NCBI RefSeq assembly: GCF_000002425.4
Contig: NC_037260.1
Span: 11,999,463-12,063,462, forward strand
Reading direction: 5' to 3'
DNA: 64,000 nucleotides
Source: Physcomitrium patens
Lineage: Eukaryota > Streptophyta > Bryopsida > Funariales > Funariaceae
The translations under genes and the position numbers were made by a program. Below are positions 1 through 11,418 of this stretch, one piece after another. The notes below the pieces were generated by a model, which had not been told where the DNA came from, did not search any database, and worked only from the letters and a program-made list of their open reading frames with translations. Each line of letters opens with the position of its first letter. Within the stretch, counting starts at the first letter, position 1.

Positions 1-1588
1 ATCTTGTATACTTCATGTCAACACATATTTTGAAATATTGCTAAAACCGTTTAAACATGTCTTTATCAAAATTTGATTTTAAGTTCAATTATTGATTCAA
101 AAAACAACAAAATTTCTTAAACATCCTTATTTGATGTTCTTATCTTATATGGAAAGAATGAAATATATCTTTTAATGAAGAAAGAATAATTTTTTTGAAG
201 CCAGAGCATTTTGAATAATAAAAACCAAGATTGAGTATTGATTCAATCTTTCTAAAGCAAGATCAATTGAGGTTGTCATCTAATCTTCTTATATATAATA
301 TTAAAAATCATTCATCCAAGTCTCATGATACTTCTAAGTTTGGATATAAGAATAATCTATTCTATTTGAAAGATAATTATATATTTTAGAAGGCAAAGCA
401 TAATTACATATTTTTTAAGTTTTTTATGTCTTTCTAATAGTCAGAAATTTTGAATATAATAAAACTTTAGAACTAATATCAAGAGATTTTTAGTAGCTTC
501 AAATGTAGAAGGTAGTTATAGACTTTATATAATCATGTGATATTTTTTCAAGATCTAAAACTCTTCTTCATTGACCTTATGGACTTCTTCAGCCATAACC
601 TATTTCAAAACAACCATGGTCTTCTATTTCTATAAATTTTATCATAGATCTTTTAATCTTAGGTTTGTATAATTTTTTATTTTTAAATATACATCATTTT
701 ACTAAAATGACATATTTTGTATCATATAAAAGATCTACAATAAGTAAAAAAAATGACTAATCTTTTTCTTGATAACATCTATTGCTAGAACATTATTTGA
801 AGTGTACCATCAATTATCATCAAGATGATTGGATAATTCTTTTGTCATTAGCAAAGTTTACATATAATAATTTGATATATTTTTCTACTCAATAAATATT
901 TTTTTTATAAATTATATTTATCATCCATAATTTAATACTTTTGACTTTTTAAAAGTTGATAATTCTACTAAAAAAGGTTTGGCAAATTATTTGTCAGAGT
1001 TACATATAACAATAAAGACATAATTAAAAGAAGCTCAAGAACAATAAAAGTTCAATATAAATGCCTATTGGAAAGAACAACTAAAATTTAATGTGGGTGA
1101 CAAAATATGATTACTTTGTTGTAATATCAAAATTACTTGTTCTTGTAACAAATTGGACTACTATAGGCTTAGACCATTTCTTATTTGTAAATAAGTCAAT
1201 CTTTTTATTTATCAATTACATCTATTGAAATTTATTAAGATCCATATCATATTCTATGTATCTCTTCTTGAACCAAATAAAATAGTGAATATCTTAGAAA
1301 GAAGAAAAATGCCACCTTCTCTTATAGAAGTGGATAATAATTAAAAATTTGAGGTAGAAGAAGTCTTAAATTCAAGGTGGCACCAAAGTTGATTAAAATA
1401 TCTTATTTATTGGCATATATATAATAATAATGAATGCATATAGAAGCCAACAAAAAATCTTGCAAATGCCAGAAAGAAAGTTGAGGCTTTTTATTAAAAA
1501 TATCTATTAAAACCAAAATAAAGAACAATAAGATCCATAAAAGATAATAACTGCTCCTCATAGAACTAATTTGTAGAAGAAGAAGTAA
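1..1588 (+). pseudogene. pol: C0: decayed chromovirus pol 3' part (RNase H end, integrase, chromodomain)
   Basis: This stretch aligns by eye, on the plus strand, with the pol of C1 and C2 (minus strand). The RNase H end lies near 1-130, the integrase zinc-finger segment (GYNKTLELISRDF-like) near 450-510, the integrase core tail (a CTINYQQDDW-like stretch) near 795-900, and the integrase C-terminal domain near 1080-1250. The chromodomain (YLIYW...W.P..NLANA) is near 1400-1480. No frame stays open beyond a few dozen codons, so it is a fossil. Only about 100 nt separate the chromodomain from the LTR, so the small ORF found there in C1, C2 and A1 is deleted here; a remnant of the polypurine tract region precedes the LTR. 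The 5' part lies outside the window. Confidence 0.8.
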
Positions 1589-1790
1589 TGTCATGGATAT
1601 GCATATTTATTTCAATAATTATCTATATAATTAAATAGAAGTAAGTAAAAATAAATTAATTTCATAATATCTTTTAGTAAAGCTTCTTAAAACCTTTATA
1701 GATGTAGTTTTGACTTTACACATGTTTGTAGTTGATTTTTAGATTAAAAACTTTGTCAATAAGTTAATTATGTGTAACACATTATTGTAT
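1589..1790 (+). repeat. C0 3' LTR, fragment 1 of 3
   Basis: It begins TGTCATGGATATG, matching the reversed C1 LTR start (TGTCATGGACATAC), and follows it at roughly 70% identity to about the ACACATGTTGTTAGC position. There E1 interrupts it. The match resumes at 54848-54886, and after C2 at 61287-61593. The three pieces add up to about 545 bp, against 561 bp for intact C LTRs. Confidence 0.75.
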
Positions 1791-2938
1791 TGTTATTTGG
1801 CTACCATGTAAAAATATTGTGTTTATATGTTTGATATATAATTTACTAAATAACATGACAAGAGCCATCTAAGTAGATTTTAATTAATTTTAATATGTAG
1901 TTAGATTATTACTTTAAAAGGAATTTGTTCAAAAGAAATACTATTAGAATTTATATAACTTTAATTTCTTTTGATAGTGGTTTTTAAGATTAATTTTGGT
2001 TGATAATAACTTTTACATATTTAAAGTCATCTTTGTTAGACATTGATGAGCCTTGAAATCTTATTTTGATTTTTTTATTTGAAGTTTAGAATATATATTA
2101 TGTAAATCTTATTAATAAAAAGGTTGGAGAGGGATGTTGATAGAAAAAAAGAAGTTAAGATATCCATATAAATAAATGGAGATGGATGATAAAAAACTCC
2201 ATTCTTTTTGACCAAAAATCATGTCCAATGGACTTCAAGGACGCTATCTCAGGCCTTTTTAGGAATTGTGTTATTCTTTCGAAGCCATTCAAACTTTGGA
2301 GGCTAAGATTAGTAATTTTAGAATTTTGACTATGATTTTGGTAAAAAATTTAAGTGATTTGGAGTTTTTATGAAGGAGATATAGGTGCTAAAAGTTAAGG
2401 TGTTGATTTTGTACCTATTGTCACTCTTCTAGATATAACACATGTGTTCAAAAAGTAATGAAGGATCGGTGATTAGGATTGAAAAGAATATTTTTTTATC
2501 TACACTTTTTGTATACTATTTGATAAATTTTAAGTCAGAATGAAGGAATTGTAAGAAGTTAAAGTCAGTGCTTACAATCTAAGGGCAATATGTAATCCAA
2601 TTTACTAGTGGTTGTGTTTTGAGCTATATCTTGAGAAATTTGACAAAATTTTGGCTAAAATTTTACAAGGATGTATATAATCATGTTGGTATACTTTATG
2701 CATAAATTTTGTGGCATTTAAATTTTGTATTTTTAAAATATGAAGAAAATAGTGCTTAAGTGCTTATAAATTAGGATTTAAAGCACTTGCTAGGATTTCT
2801 AAGATGCCAAAAGATTGGTAGTGAATTTATAGTTTAAATTTTTTGTAGTAAATTTTAAAGTTAATAGCTAAATCATATAAATATTTGACAAAAATTGAAC
2901 AATTCAATCAAGAGATATAAGATTTTAAAGTTGAAGAG
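1791..2938 (+). mobile_element. E1: LTR-like non-coding repeat, left part (continues 54586-54847)
   Basis: This region aligns with E2 (5192-6466) over nearly its full length. Shared blocks include the AATGGACTT stretch near 2225, the AAGTTAAGGTGT stretch near 2395 and the GTGGCATTT stretch near 2710, at perhaps 65% identity. It is AT-rich with no usable reading frame. B0 inserted at 2938/2939, and the E1 match continues at 54586. The likely target duplication in C0 is TGTAT (1786-1790) against TGTTA (54848-54852). It may be an old solo LTR; the family is not identified. Confidence 0.6.
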
Positions 2939-3585
2939 TGTTATTCTTGTTGCATTCAAGCTTTGATATACCAAAGCAATTGAACTAATAGAGGTAGGTT
3001 CAAATATGAAAAAAGACTGGTTATATGAATTGAGCGTGTTAGTGTCATAATTGACTATACTCTGACTATCTAAAATCAATTATCAAACTACAAAATACCA
3101 AGGCTTACTACTTTCATCTTGATTCAACACATAATCTACTCTACGACTATCAATTCAATAATACTTCTCTCAATCATAATTCTTCATAAGCAAATAATAA
3201 AAGCAAAGAAAACAAAGAGGTAGCACCAAGCTTACCTCGGCTTACGACTCTCATAGTCAAGCTCTCGGCTTCCAACTCTCACAATCTGGCTCTTGGCTTA
3301 TGACTCTCACAGTCTAGCTCTCGGCTTACAACTCTCATAGTCTGGCTCTTGGCTTATGACTTTCACAATCTAGCTCTGATCTCTCTTTTTTCAACCTCTT
3401 TATTCTACCAAAAAGATGATCCGTCGGCTAGCGGATTCCAAAGGTTATGATCCTTTGAATTCTTAACCATTTATTCCACTAATAACCTACTGTTACCAAC
3501 TAAACTATCTAGCCATCAGTCTAATTCTCAAGGTTATCAATAACCAACCAGTAACTTACCACAAAGTTTATTTACCTATTCTACA
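2939..3585 (-). repeat. B0 3' LTR (647 bp)
   Basis: The partner of the B0 5' LTR at 39220-39649 plus 54364-54585. It starts TGTTATTCTTG and ends CTATTCTACA. The flanks are AAGAG on the left and GAGAG at 54586, a 5-bp target duplication with one mismatch. Just inside, the minus strand reads AGGAGTGGAGCTA, a polypurine tract as expected beside the 3' LTR of a minus-strand element. Confidence 0.88.
3239..3378. repeat. Five 28-bp tandem repeats inside the B0 LTR
   Basis: Five adjacent 28-bp units, each of the form CGGCTTACGACTCTCA followed by a TAGTC..GCTCT tail. The same five units occur in the 5' LTR from about 39522, where C1 split the fifth. The B1 LTR shares the sequence just before this array but lacks the array, so it arose within the B0 lineage. 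Confidence 0.9.
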
Positions 3586-3589
3586 TAGC

Positions 3590-4044
3590 TCCACTCCTAA
3601 TTGTGCAGCATCCTCTCAAATATTATTTAGCCTCAACTTATAAAGACATAGCAGCATTGGCTTCTTCAGTCAATGGCGTTGGCTTACCATCCTTTGAATT
3701 GGTGATCTTCTCCTCTTTATATCTTCATCATCTGCCTCAGTATTTGAAGGTTCTCTATCCAAATGCGTCATCAGATCTTCATTCAACAAACCCAATTCTC
3801 CTACCTAAGACTCATATTGGACAATTTGGTTGTCACACTCCTCCAACATCTTCTGCCATTTTTCTGTCGGTTTCAAAGGTATCTGTGAAGGTGTTGTCGC
3901 TGAAATTGGCGTATTGGTCTACACTAAATTATTGGCCTCCTTTGCTAATGCAGCTAGTTTAGTCTGCAACATCGCAACCTCTACCTGTAGCTGTTCTTGC
4001 CGTTCCTTCCAATCGGTCTCCAACCTTACTTTCTTAGACACCAT
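3590..4044 (-). pseudogene. B0 extra 3' ORF remnant (coiled coil)
   Basis: Read on the minus strand from an ATG at 4044, this frame gives a lysine- and glutamate-rich helical segment (MVSKKVRLETDWKERQEQLQ) with heptad-like spacing. It then has stops and ends in an acidic stretch (EADDEDIKR). The late part (VGELGLLNEDL) matches the B1 counterpart (VRELRALNKDL), so both B elements carried this ORF between integrase and the 3' LTR. The N-terminal globular half seen in B1 is missing. The function is unknown; by position it corresponds to the env-like ORF of Athila, but I see no signal peptide or membrane segment. Confidence 0.65.
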
Positions 4045-4171
4045 ATTTGCGATCTTCTCCTTAACCACAAAAGAAAACATGATGCTTATCAAGAACCCCC
4101 TTTTTACTTATTACTATCGTCCAAACAATTAGGTCGACTCTCCCTTTTATAACAGAAAATCCATCCCTGGT

Positions 4172-5191
4172 TTATATATAGTAAAGTTTAAGCCCATTGC
4201 CATTGATTTGTGTCGTAAATTTAGTACCCATAAAATCTTCCAATTGTACTGAACCATTTGGAAATCCGTCAATAACTCGATATGGCCCATGCCATCGAAC
4301 TTGAAATTTTCTTAAAAAATTTCTAAATTGACTATCATAAAGAAGAATCAAATCATTTGGCATAAAAGCCTTTGGTCTAAGCTTACTATCATAATAAGTC
4401 TTCCTTCATTTTTGTGTAGTTTCCATTATCATTAATGTATTGGCTCTAGTTTCATCTAATTTTTTCAATTCTTCCAAATGGTGCCGTAATGAATCCTGAT
4501 CTCCCAATCTAGTATCTATAGCAATTCTTAAATTTTGGACTTCCAATTCAATAGGTAATATTACTTCCTTGCCATAAATCAATTGGAAAGGGGTAGCATT
4601 GGTAGTAACTTTATACGCAGTACGGTATGCCTATAAAGCTGCAAACAACTTAGTGTCCCAATCTGTTCCCGCTCCTAAAACTGTTTTTGTTAAGATTTTA
4701 CATAAAATTCCATTAGTCTTTTCCATTTGTCCATTAACTCTAGGGTGATATGGTGTAGTCTTCTGATGTTTTATCTCGTATTAAGCCATGAGTGTTTCGA
4801 TTGTACTATTTATAAAATGAGTTCCTCGATCACTAACCAATTCTCCTGGACAACCAAACCATGTAATAATATTTTCATACAAAAAGCTTGTTATTGTACT
4901 TGCACTATCGATTTTTGTAGCTACTACTTCAATCCATTTTATTACGTAATCCATTGCTACTAGTATATATCATTTTTGTCCATTTCTCGAGGCTGATGCA
5001 ATTGGTCCCACAAAATTAATTTTCCATTTTTCAAAAGGTACTTGAGTCAGAATTGGTATCAATGGCATTGTTGAAGTTCCAATAGGTTGACTCGTTCTCT
5101 GACATGGGTAACAATGATGGAAAAATTGGTGGGCATCTGCAAACATTATTGGCCACCAATAACCACCTTGTAAAGTTTTACGATGTCGTAC
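4172..5191 (-). pseudogene. pol: B0 integrase core and C-terminal domain
   Basis: Minus-strand integrase that is readable but broken by stops. Visible parts are the first catalytic region (KINFVGPIA, where the expected Asp of DFVGP has become Asn), the second Asp in ELVSDRGTHF, the region of the catalytic Glu (GQMEKTNG), and the C-terminal domain (MPNDLILLYDSQFRNF, WHGPYRV). B1 carries the same blocks in better shape. The first part of integrase is separated by the E2 insertion. Most stops fit CAG/CGA/TGG-to-stop transitions. There is no chromodomain, as expected for an OTA-type element. Confidence 0.85.
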
Positions 5192-5339
5192 TGTAAATGC
5201 TTACAGTATGTAAAAATTAGTTAGAACACATTAAATGTTAATAAATCTAAATATATGTTAGAGTGGCTAGTAGATTAAATTAAAAAGAGTTGGTATAAGA
5301 AACTTTACTTTGTTTCTTTATTTCTTTTGATTTTGACAT

Positions 5340-5378
<39 letters not shown>

Positions 5379-6466
5379 GACCTAAATATTTAGTATGAAG
5401 CCTTGGGAGAAGGTAGAAGCCTAAAGATGAAGATTTAAACTAATAGGAGGTTAATTGGGAGGGATGAAACCAAGGCATGATTGGATGAAGGTAGAAATAA
5501 GGATCTTCATCCCCATTGGTCGAAATCCATGCCCAATGGACTTTTAGGAGGCTGCTCGCGACCTTGATAAGGGTTTCTGCGACTTCAAAGAGGCCATTAG
5601 GAAATCAGAGGCAAGGGTTGTAAAGTTTAGGATTTTGGCTACAATTTTTGTGCAAATTTTATAGAGTTTGGAGTTAGGGTGAATAAGTTATAGCCGTTTG
5701 AAGTTAAGGTGTCAATTTGAGACCTACTGTTACTCTTTTGCGTTTAAGAGGAGTCTTACGGAAGCTTTTGGAGATCGGAAGGTGCGGCTGGAAGGGCAAC
5801 TTCAAGACATACATCTTTTGCGAAGGAAATTTTGCATTTAAAGTTTATGTGAAAGAGTTATAGGGAGTTAAAGACAGTGCATTCAATTCAAAGGCAGTAA
5901 GTGAGCGGTTTTGTTCAAAGTAGTGTCAGGAGCCATAACTTGAGTTTACGAACGAAATTTTGGCTCAAACTTTGGGAGAATGTAAAAAATTTGTGTTAAA
6001 AAGCTATCTATATAAGTTTCGTGGCATTTGGACTTATGGTTTGTGAGATATAAAGAAAATTGCGCGCAGGTATATAAAGATTAGGGTTTGAAGCGACTGT
6101 TAAGGTTTTGAAGATATCTCAAGATCCGCAACGAATTTGCAGTTGAAATTTATTGTACAAATTAATAACAATAAATCAGTACTTCATGTAAATTTTGATC
6201 TTATTTGGACGGTTGGATCAAGAGTTATGAGGTGTTGAGGTTCGGGAGAATTTCCACACAAGGATATACAAGGTTTTAGAGTACTTCTACCATATTTTGG
6301 GTGTTGTTGGTTATTTAAGACTTAAGTATTTGATATAATTGTCCCAAAAGAAGAACTTATATATATAAAATTAGGTTTTCCTTATTTTAAGCTTGATTGA
6401 GCAATTAAAGATAGCGAGAAGTCCAGCGCTTTCTTGAGGCAAAACCTCTCTACCCCGACAACAAGC
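5192..6466 (+). mobile_element. E2: LTR-like non-coding repeat inserted in B0 integrase
   Basis: A foreign block of about 1.28 kb interrupts the integrase zinc-finger coding of B0. It opens with a near palindrome (TACTGTAA, ATGC, TTACAGTA), contains an AT dinucleotide run near 5345-5375, and has a TATATATA box near 6359 followed by about 100 nt, like U3 followed by R-U5. Comparison with intact B1 suggests a 5-bp duplication CGTAC (5187-5191) / CATGC (6467-6471), each a G-to-A derivative of CGTGC. No ORF is present. The right edge is uncertain by a few bases. Confidence 0.65.
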
Positions 6467-7300
6467 CATGCTGTCCCTCGCAAAATGTCCACCACAACTG
6501 TCCAAGTGGCAACCTTTCGATATAGTACTCACTTCAGTCTAATAAATACAGCGTCACAAAACTCCATCCTTGCCTTGTTTATATAAAGCTTCATCAATCA
6601 TCATATGAGGTGCACATTTTAATATTAAGCCTTGTTTAAGCTTTTTATTAAAATTGGGTGGAAAGATTTGAAATGTCAAGTATTGAATTATTTCACTATA
6701 CTTCGGAGTAATTACATCTACCACAAATAGTTCCGTATTGGGTAGTACATGGTTGATGGGTTCATTACCCAATATATTGGATAACCGAGATAAATGGTCC
6801 GCATTGGAATGTGATTTTTCTAGTCTTATCTGAATAGTAAAGTCAAATTCTTGCAAGAGTAAAATCCATCGTGCAATACGACCACTCAATTGAGGCTTAT
6901 TAATCATATATTTTAAAGCATCATAGTCGATATGGAAAACAAATTTATAACCAAGAAGATAATGTCAAAACTTTTGTATAGAATAAATCATCTCCAATGT
7001 TTTTTTTTTGATTGTTGTATAATTTCTTTCAGCTGCTACCAATTGACGACTTGCATAATAAATAGGGTGATCAAAACCCCGGACATCTTTCTGGCTTAGC
7101 ACAGAATCAATCGTGACATTAGATGCATCGACATAAACTTAGAATGGTTTTGTCCAACAAGGTGCCACCAATATTGGTGCTGAAACCAATTTTTGTTTCA
7201 AATGTAATTGTACATTCTTTTGTTCAAAATGGACTGGTCCCATCGGTTGGTGGTTTCTTCAAGAGATTTTTCAAAGAAAGGCATATAACTGCAAATAGAT
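6467..7300 (-). pseudogene. pol: B0 RNase H and integrase zinc-finger segment
   Basis: The minus strand encodes an RNase H tail and the spacer to integrase. The best block is 6554-6907 (INKPQLSGRIARWILLLQEF, then SHSNADHLSRLSNILGNE), almost the same as B1 at 24381 and below. Upstream, near 7160-6910, are DASNVTIDSVLSQKD-like and ASRQLVAAERNY-like RNase H strands with stops. The HHCC finger begins at GCHLDSCGGHFARD near 6500 and is cut by E2. It would degrade the RNA template and start DNA integration in an active element; here it is dead. Confidence 0.8.
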
Positions 7301-8341
7301 AGATAAATCACTGATAATAACTGACATGGCTAACAAATGCTTGAACACCCGTAACAGTGTCTGGTTGCTTTAATTCTACTATAATCTTTATTTTATCTGG
7401 ATCTATAGCAATGTCTACCATCAAAACTATATGACCCAACAGTTTACCAAAATACACACCAAATTGATATTTTTTTAAATTTAAAGAAATTCCATATTTG
7501 GCACATTGATTCAAACATTGACCTAGACATTTTAAATGTTTGGCTCTCGTACTAAATGTATAAAAATCATCTAGAAATATTTCCATTGAAATTTGTAAAT
7601 AATCTTGGAATGCTTGGCTCATTATCCTTTGAAATATAGCTGGTACATTACAAAGCTCAAACGGCATAACCTTCTAGGCAAAGGTCCCCCAATCTGTAGT
7701 AAAAGTAGTTTTTAACTGGTCTTTTTTTGCAATCTTAACTTGATTATAACCGGAGAATCCATCAAGAAATGAATAACATTCATGTCCAGCGACGACACCT
7801 AATATAATATCAGTGAATGGTAAAGGAAAATAATCCTCCTTGGTAGCCACATTTAATTTTTCAAAATCTTGACAGATACAAACTTTTCCATTCTTTTTTA
7901 GTACCATAACAATTGATGAAATCCATTCACTGAAAAGAATTGGATAAATAAATCCAACCTCCAAGAATTTATCCAGTTCTTCTTTTACCATAAGTGAGTA
8001 TTTTGGATTAAGTCGATGTTTTCTTTGGTGTACTAGTGTAGCATTTTCCTCCAATATAATTCGATGCTCACAAACTTCAGCTGGAATTCCTTTCAAATTT
8101 GCATACAACCATGCAAAAGTAATTTTATGCATTAAAAAGTAATCCATCCAAATTTCTTTCTCGTTGCCTTTTATACCATCATAAATCTGACTGATTTGGA
8201 GTGCCTCTCCTATACCTAAATTAATTAGTTGACATCGTGGAATTTCAAGTGACTCTGGAATAATGTTTTGCTCAATTCCAAAATCTTTCATAAAAGCCAA
8301 CACATTAAAACTTTCCAACTCCAGTTCCATAGCACTAACAT
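7301..8341 (-). pseudogene. pol: B0 reverse transcriptase
   Basis: Ty3/gypsy RT on the minus strand, in two frame-compatible blocks (8341-7674 and 7667-7308) separated by a stop. Visible are the EELDKFLEVGFIYP entry, the KKNGKVCICQDFEKLN strand, SFLDGFSGYNQVKIA, MPFELCNVPAIFQRIM and the catalytic box IFLDDF (FLDD rather than YLDD, typical of OTA elements). The upstream edge at 8341 is the D1 insertion point; the protein continues at 36007. The element ends in degraded connection sequence near 7308. Confidence 0.88.
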
Positions 8342-9644
8342 TGTCGTGTTGTAACACGAGTATACCGTGAAAATATAAAGAAAGTGGACTTTTATTAATG
8401 TTCAGTTACCTCGAATATTGGGAGCAACGACCAACTCCAATGCAAATATTGAGTGGCCATGTTCAGTCACCCCGTTACAGTCAGCTGAGGCATACTGAAA
8501 TGCTCCGTTTGATTCCAATAACGGGAGTCAACAAGAAGGGAAAGAACCAATTCACACGACAGGTGAGCTTGGTTCGAAGAGCCAATTGGATCCAATTTCA
8601 AGAATAAAATCCGGGTCCTCTTACCTAATATAAGACTTGAATTGGTCGGGCAACCCAATGCAGTCTAATTACGGGAATATCCAGGTCTTACTACGGGCCT
8701 CAGCCAATCTGACGCGAAGGACCAATTTGATCCAATTACGGGAACATCCGAGTCTTACTACTGGACTCTTAGCCAATATGAGACCTGAATTGGTCGGGCG
8801 ACTCAATGTGGTCCCGATTACGGGGTTTCGATTGTGTTTCAGGCTGTCCTGTTCTCTGTGCCGTTTCAAGGAACGTTGTTTTCGATAAAAAGATCTCTTA
8901 AATGTAAAAACGTAGGAAAAAGCTTTGACGGCGAGAGCCAATTTTGGATCCAAGCTCTGACAGTGGAAGCCAATTTTGGATCCAAGCTCTGATGGTGGAA
9001 GCCAATTCCGGATCCAAGACGGAGGATTGAAGAAATTCAGAATTAAGGTTAAGAAATGAGAGGGGAGAGAATAAGTTTTGGATGGGGGTTTTTTGAAGGA
9101 TCAGAGAGCTAGCTTCATGCTTCGGGCGGGGAAAAAAGACAGAGAATTGGGTTTTTTTTTCTTCATAGGATTTTGGGAAGACTGAGGCAATCGTTGCTGA
9201 AGTCAGTGTTGTAATGGTGAATCGGGATTTTTAATGAAGTGGATTTGATTACTCTTGACTATTTTGTAAAATCAAGTTACGTCTGTGATTGAAGAATTAA
9301 AAGGGTGTCTATAGGATTGAGTATGCAGAGTGAATGAAATTTGTTGGGTTAATCTAACGAGACAGTTAGTCGATACAAGATCGTGAGTATAAAGCGGTAT
9401 CGAAGATTAATAGTTTGGGTTGTTTGGGGTTCTCTGTAACATCTAGAGACCTACCGGGTAGGATAAAAAGGACTTCGGCGAGCAGTCGAAGGGCATCCGT
9501 ATAGATTTACGATGTATTCTTGTAGTTGTTTATATTCCAACAGTCAAAAACCAATAGACTGTTTGAATATTAGTGAATCTCCATACTACCTTCTACAGCC
9601 AGATGCCCGACGCGTTCTCGAGCAGGAAAGCACGTAATACGACA
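8342..9644 (+). repeat. D1 5' LTR (1303 bp)
   Basis: Starts TGTCGTGTTGTAACACGAG and ends AATACGACA, giving a 6-bp terminal inverted repeat (TGTCGT/ACGACA). The partner 3' LTR is 34733-36002. The flanks are ACAT (8338-8341) and ATGT (36003-36006), which I read as a 4-bp ACGT duplication decayed differently on each side. A repeat of about 33 bp (AGCCAATTTTGGATCCAAGC) occurs three times near 8935-9020, but only twice in the 3' LTR. Confidence 0.9.
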
Positions 9645-9648
9645 AAAG

Positions 9649-9665
9649 TGGTGAACCCGACGTGA
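9649..9665 (+). other. D1 primer-binding site
   Basis: TGGTGAACCCGACGTGA lies 4 nt after the 5' LTR. The leading TGG complements a tRNA CCA end, as expected for tRNA priming. D2 has the same site at 41096. I cannot name the tRNA with confidence. Confidence 0.7.
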
Positions 9666-9714
9666 AAGCTTGAGGTGGAAGGTATTGGATTTCGTTTGGT
9701 TTTATTTTTATCTT

Positions 9715-11415
9715 ATGGAAAACGTAAATAAAAATTTTGAAGGATCTTTGGGAGGAGTTTCTGGTGGGGATTCTTCTAAAGGACAAGGTATGCACATGGA
9801 TCCATCTATTGCTAGTATGTTTCAAGCCTTCTCATTATCAATGCAGCAACAACAAAGCAATGATCGAAAGGAAGCTTTGGCAACCAAAGCATTGCAAGCA
9901 GTGGTCAATAAAATTGATCAATTTGATGGCAGAAATATTTCAAGGTATTTAAGATGTTGTGTTCGTGAAATGGAATTAAATTGGGTTTCTGAGAAGAAAA
10001 TGGTTGAATTATTTGGACTTGCCACGATACCGGAGAAAAGAGACCATATTACATCGATTACGGATCGTTATGGGAATTCATGGGAGGTTTTTTCACATGC
10101 ATTGAAAGACAAATATTTCTTGGAAGATGCTGATCACGTTACTAAGAAGCTGTTTCTGGAATGGATTGAACGGCCTAATAAGAATTTACAAGCAACGAAG
10201 CTACTAAGGGAATTTGAGAGGCAGTACTCTCAATTGTCAAAGGTAGAAAAATTGACATTGGAGCTGAACAAAGTTGATCTATTTCTTCAAGCTCCTGATG
10301 GAGAATTGCAAGGGAAATTAGAACTCCTTCTTGAAGACAAAGAAGAAGATGAAGGATTGACAACAAAGTGGAAGAACGTTGAAGATGCGGTGGGGTTGCT
10401 TACAAAAAGAGAAAAGAGGAAAGATAGGAGCAATATTCCAAAAACAGTACAAGCATCCAAAGCTCCAGTACGTACAACACCACCAACAATGCCTACAGTT
10501 CAACCTTCGACATCCTTATCAAAGAAAGCAGATATGGAGATGGAAGAAATTATATAAGGAATGCGAGATCTTCAAATCAAATTAGCAAGACTTAAAGAGA
10601 ATACTTCTACAAACAATTCGAAGAGTGTTTCAAAACAAGGATATGTACAAAGATGCATTTGGTGTGATGACGCTTCACACACTAGAAAAGATTGCAATGA
10701 ATTTAATAATATGATATAGCAAGGAATTATTTGCTGAAAAGATGGGAAGATAGCATTAAAAGATAGGGAGGATCTTCTTCAAACCAATTTTGGCAAAGGA
10801 GGAATGAGAGCATTGGTTCAAGATTACTTAAAAGAGCATGAAATAGCAGCACGAGAAAGTGCAAGTTATGGTGCTAGAATAGATGATGACCTTGGTGGAA
10901 GAACGAAAACTAGTGAGTTTTGGACTTCTGCCGTTTCTACAATGCAAGAGGGGAAATTACCTCGAGAAGCGTTATTGAGGACTACAGCTACAATATGAGG
11001 TGCAACAGGTTGGGAGGATCCTGTTGAGTCTCTTTTAGTTGATGCATATATTGCTAAGAGCAAATATAAAGCTTTGATGGAAGAAAAGAGACTAGGAAAT
11101 TTTGATGATACGAGAGAAGGAAATTCTTCTAAGAGGCAAACTCGAGGAGATAAGGCTCGGGAGGCAGCTTCACAAGAATTGCCTGTAAAAGATACCTCAG
11201 CATCATTGGGAGAAAAAACAAAGGAGACAAAAGATAAGGGCAAATCAATTGCTTATAAGCTACTTTCTGACATTGAAGCGGCAACAAATTTGAAAGGGGT
11301 ATTGGAAGAACGTATATTAAACGCTAAGGTGGAATTCACATTGAAAGAAGTCTTGGAAATTACAAAAAAGGAGTTTCATGATGTTATCATTGACAACATT
11401 AAGCGAAAGAGGTAA
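9715..11415 (+). pseudogene. gag: D1 gag
   Basis: The frame runs from the ATG at 9715 (MENVNKNFEGSLGG) to a TAA at 11413, interrupted at 10555 (TAA), 10717 (TAG), 10735 (TGA) and 10996 (TGA). All four fit CAA/CAG/CGA-to-stop changes. The first 280 residues include a capsid-like helical region (ISRYLRCCVREMELNW, HALKDKYFLE). A CCHC zinc knuckle (CIWCDDASHTRKDC) follows the first stop. The rest is lysine/glutamate-rich and ends in LKEVLEITKKEFHDVII. D2 has the same stops. In life it would form the particle and bind RNA. The unlinked upstream ATG at 9670 lies close to the primer site and is less likely to be used. Confidence 0.8.
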
Positions 11416-11418
11416 TTA

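Noticed and set aside
3239-3378. CRISPR-like array (five 28-bp repeats)
   Set aside because: The repeats are contiguous with no spacers, lie inside a plant LTR, and occur in both LTRs of the same element.
8398-8953. Short open frames on both strands inside D LTRs (also at 33338, 34858, 40115, 47242)
   Set aside because: They recur in every D LTR with changing frames and stops, show no motif and lie in U3; treated as chance.
10555-10998. Stop codons rescued by U-to-C RNA editing (all stops are CAA/CAG/CGA derivatives)
   Set aside because: Such editing is known from organelles of some early plants, not nuclear retroelements; methylcytosine deamination explains the same pattern.
10175-11243. 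Minus-strand open frames opposite D gag
   Set aside because: Shadows of the AT/GA-biased plus-strand coding; no motif and the plus frame is clearly gag.
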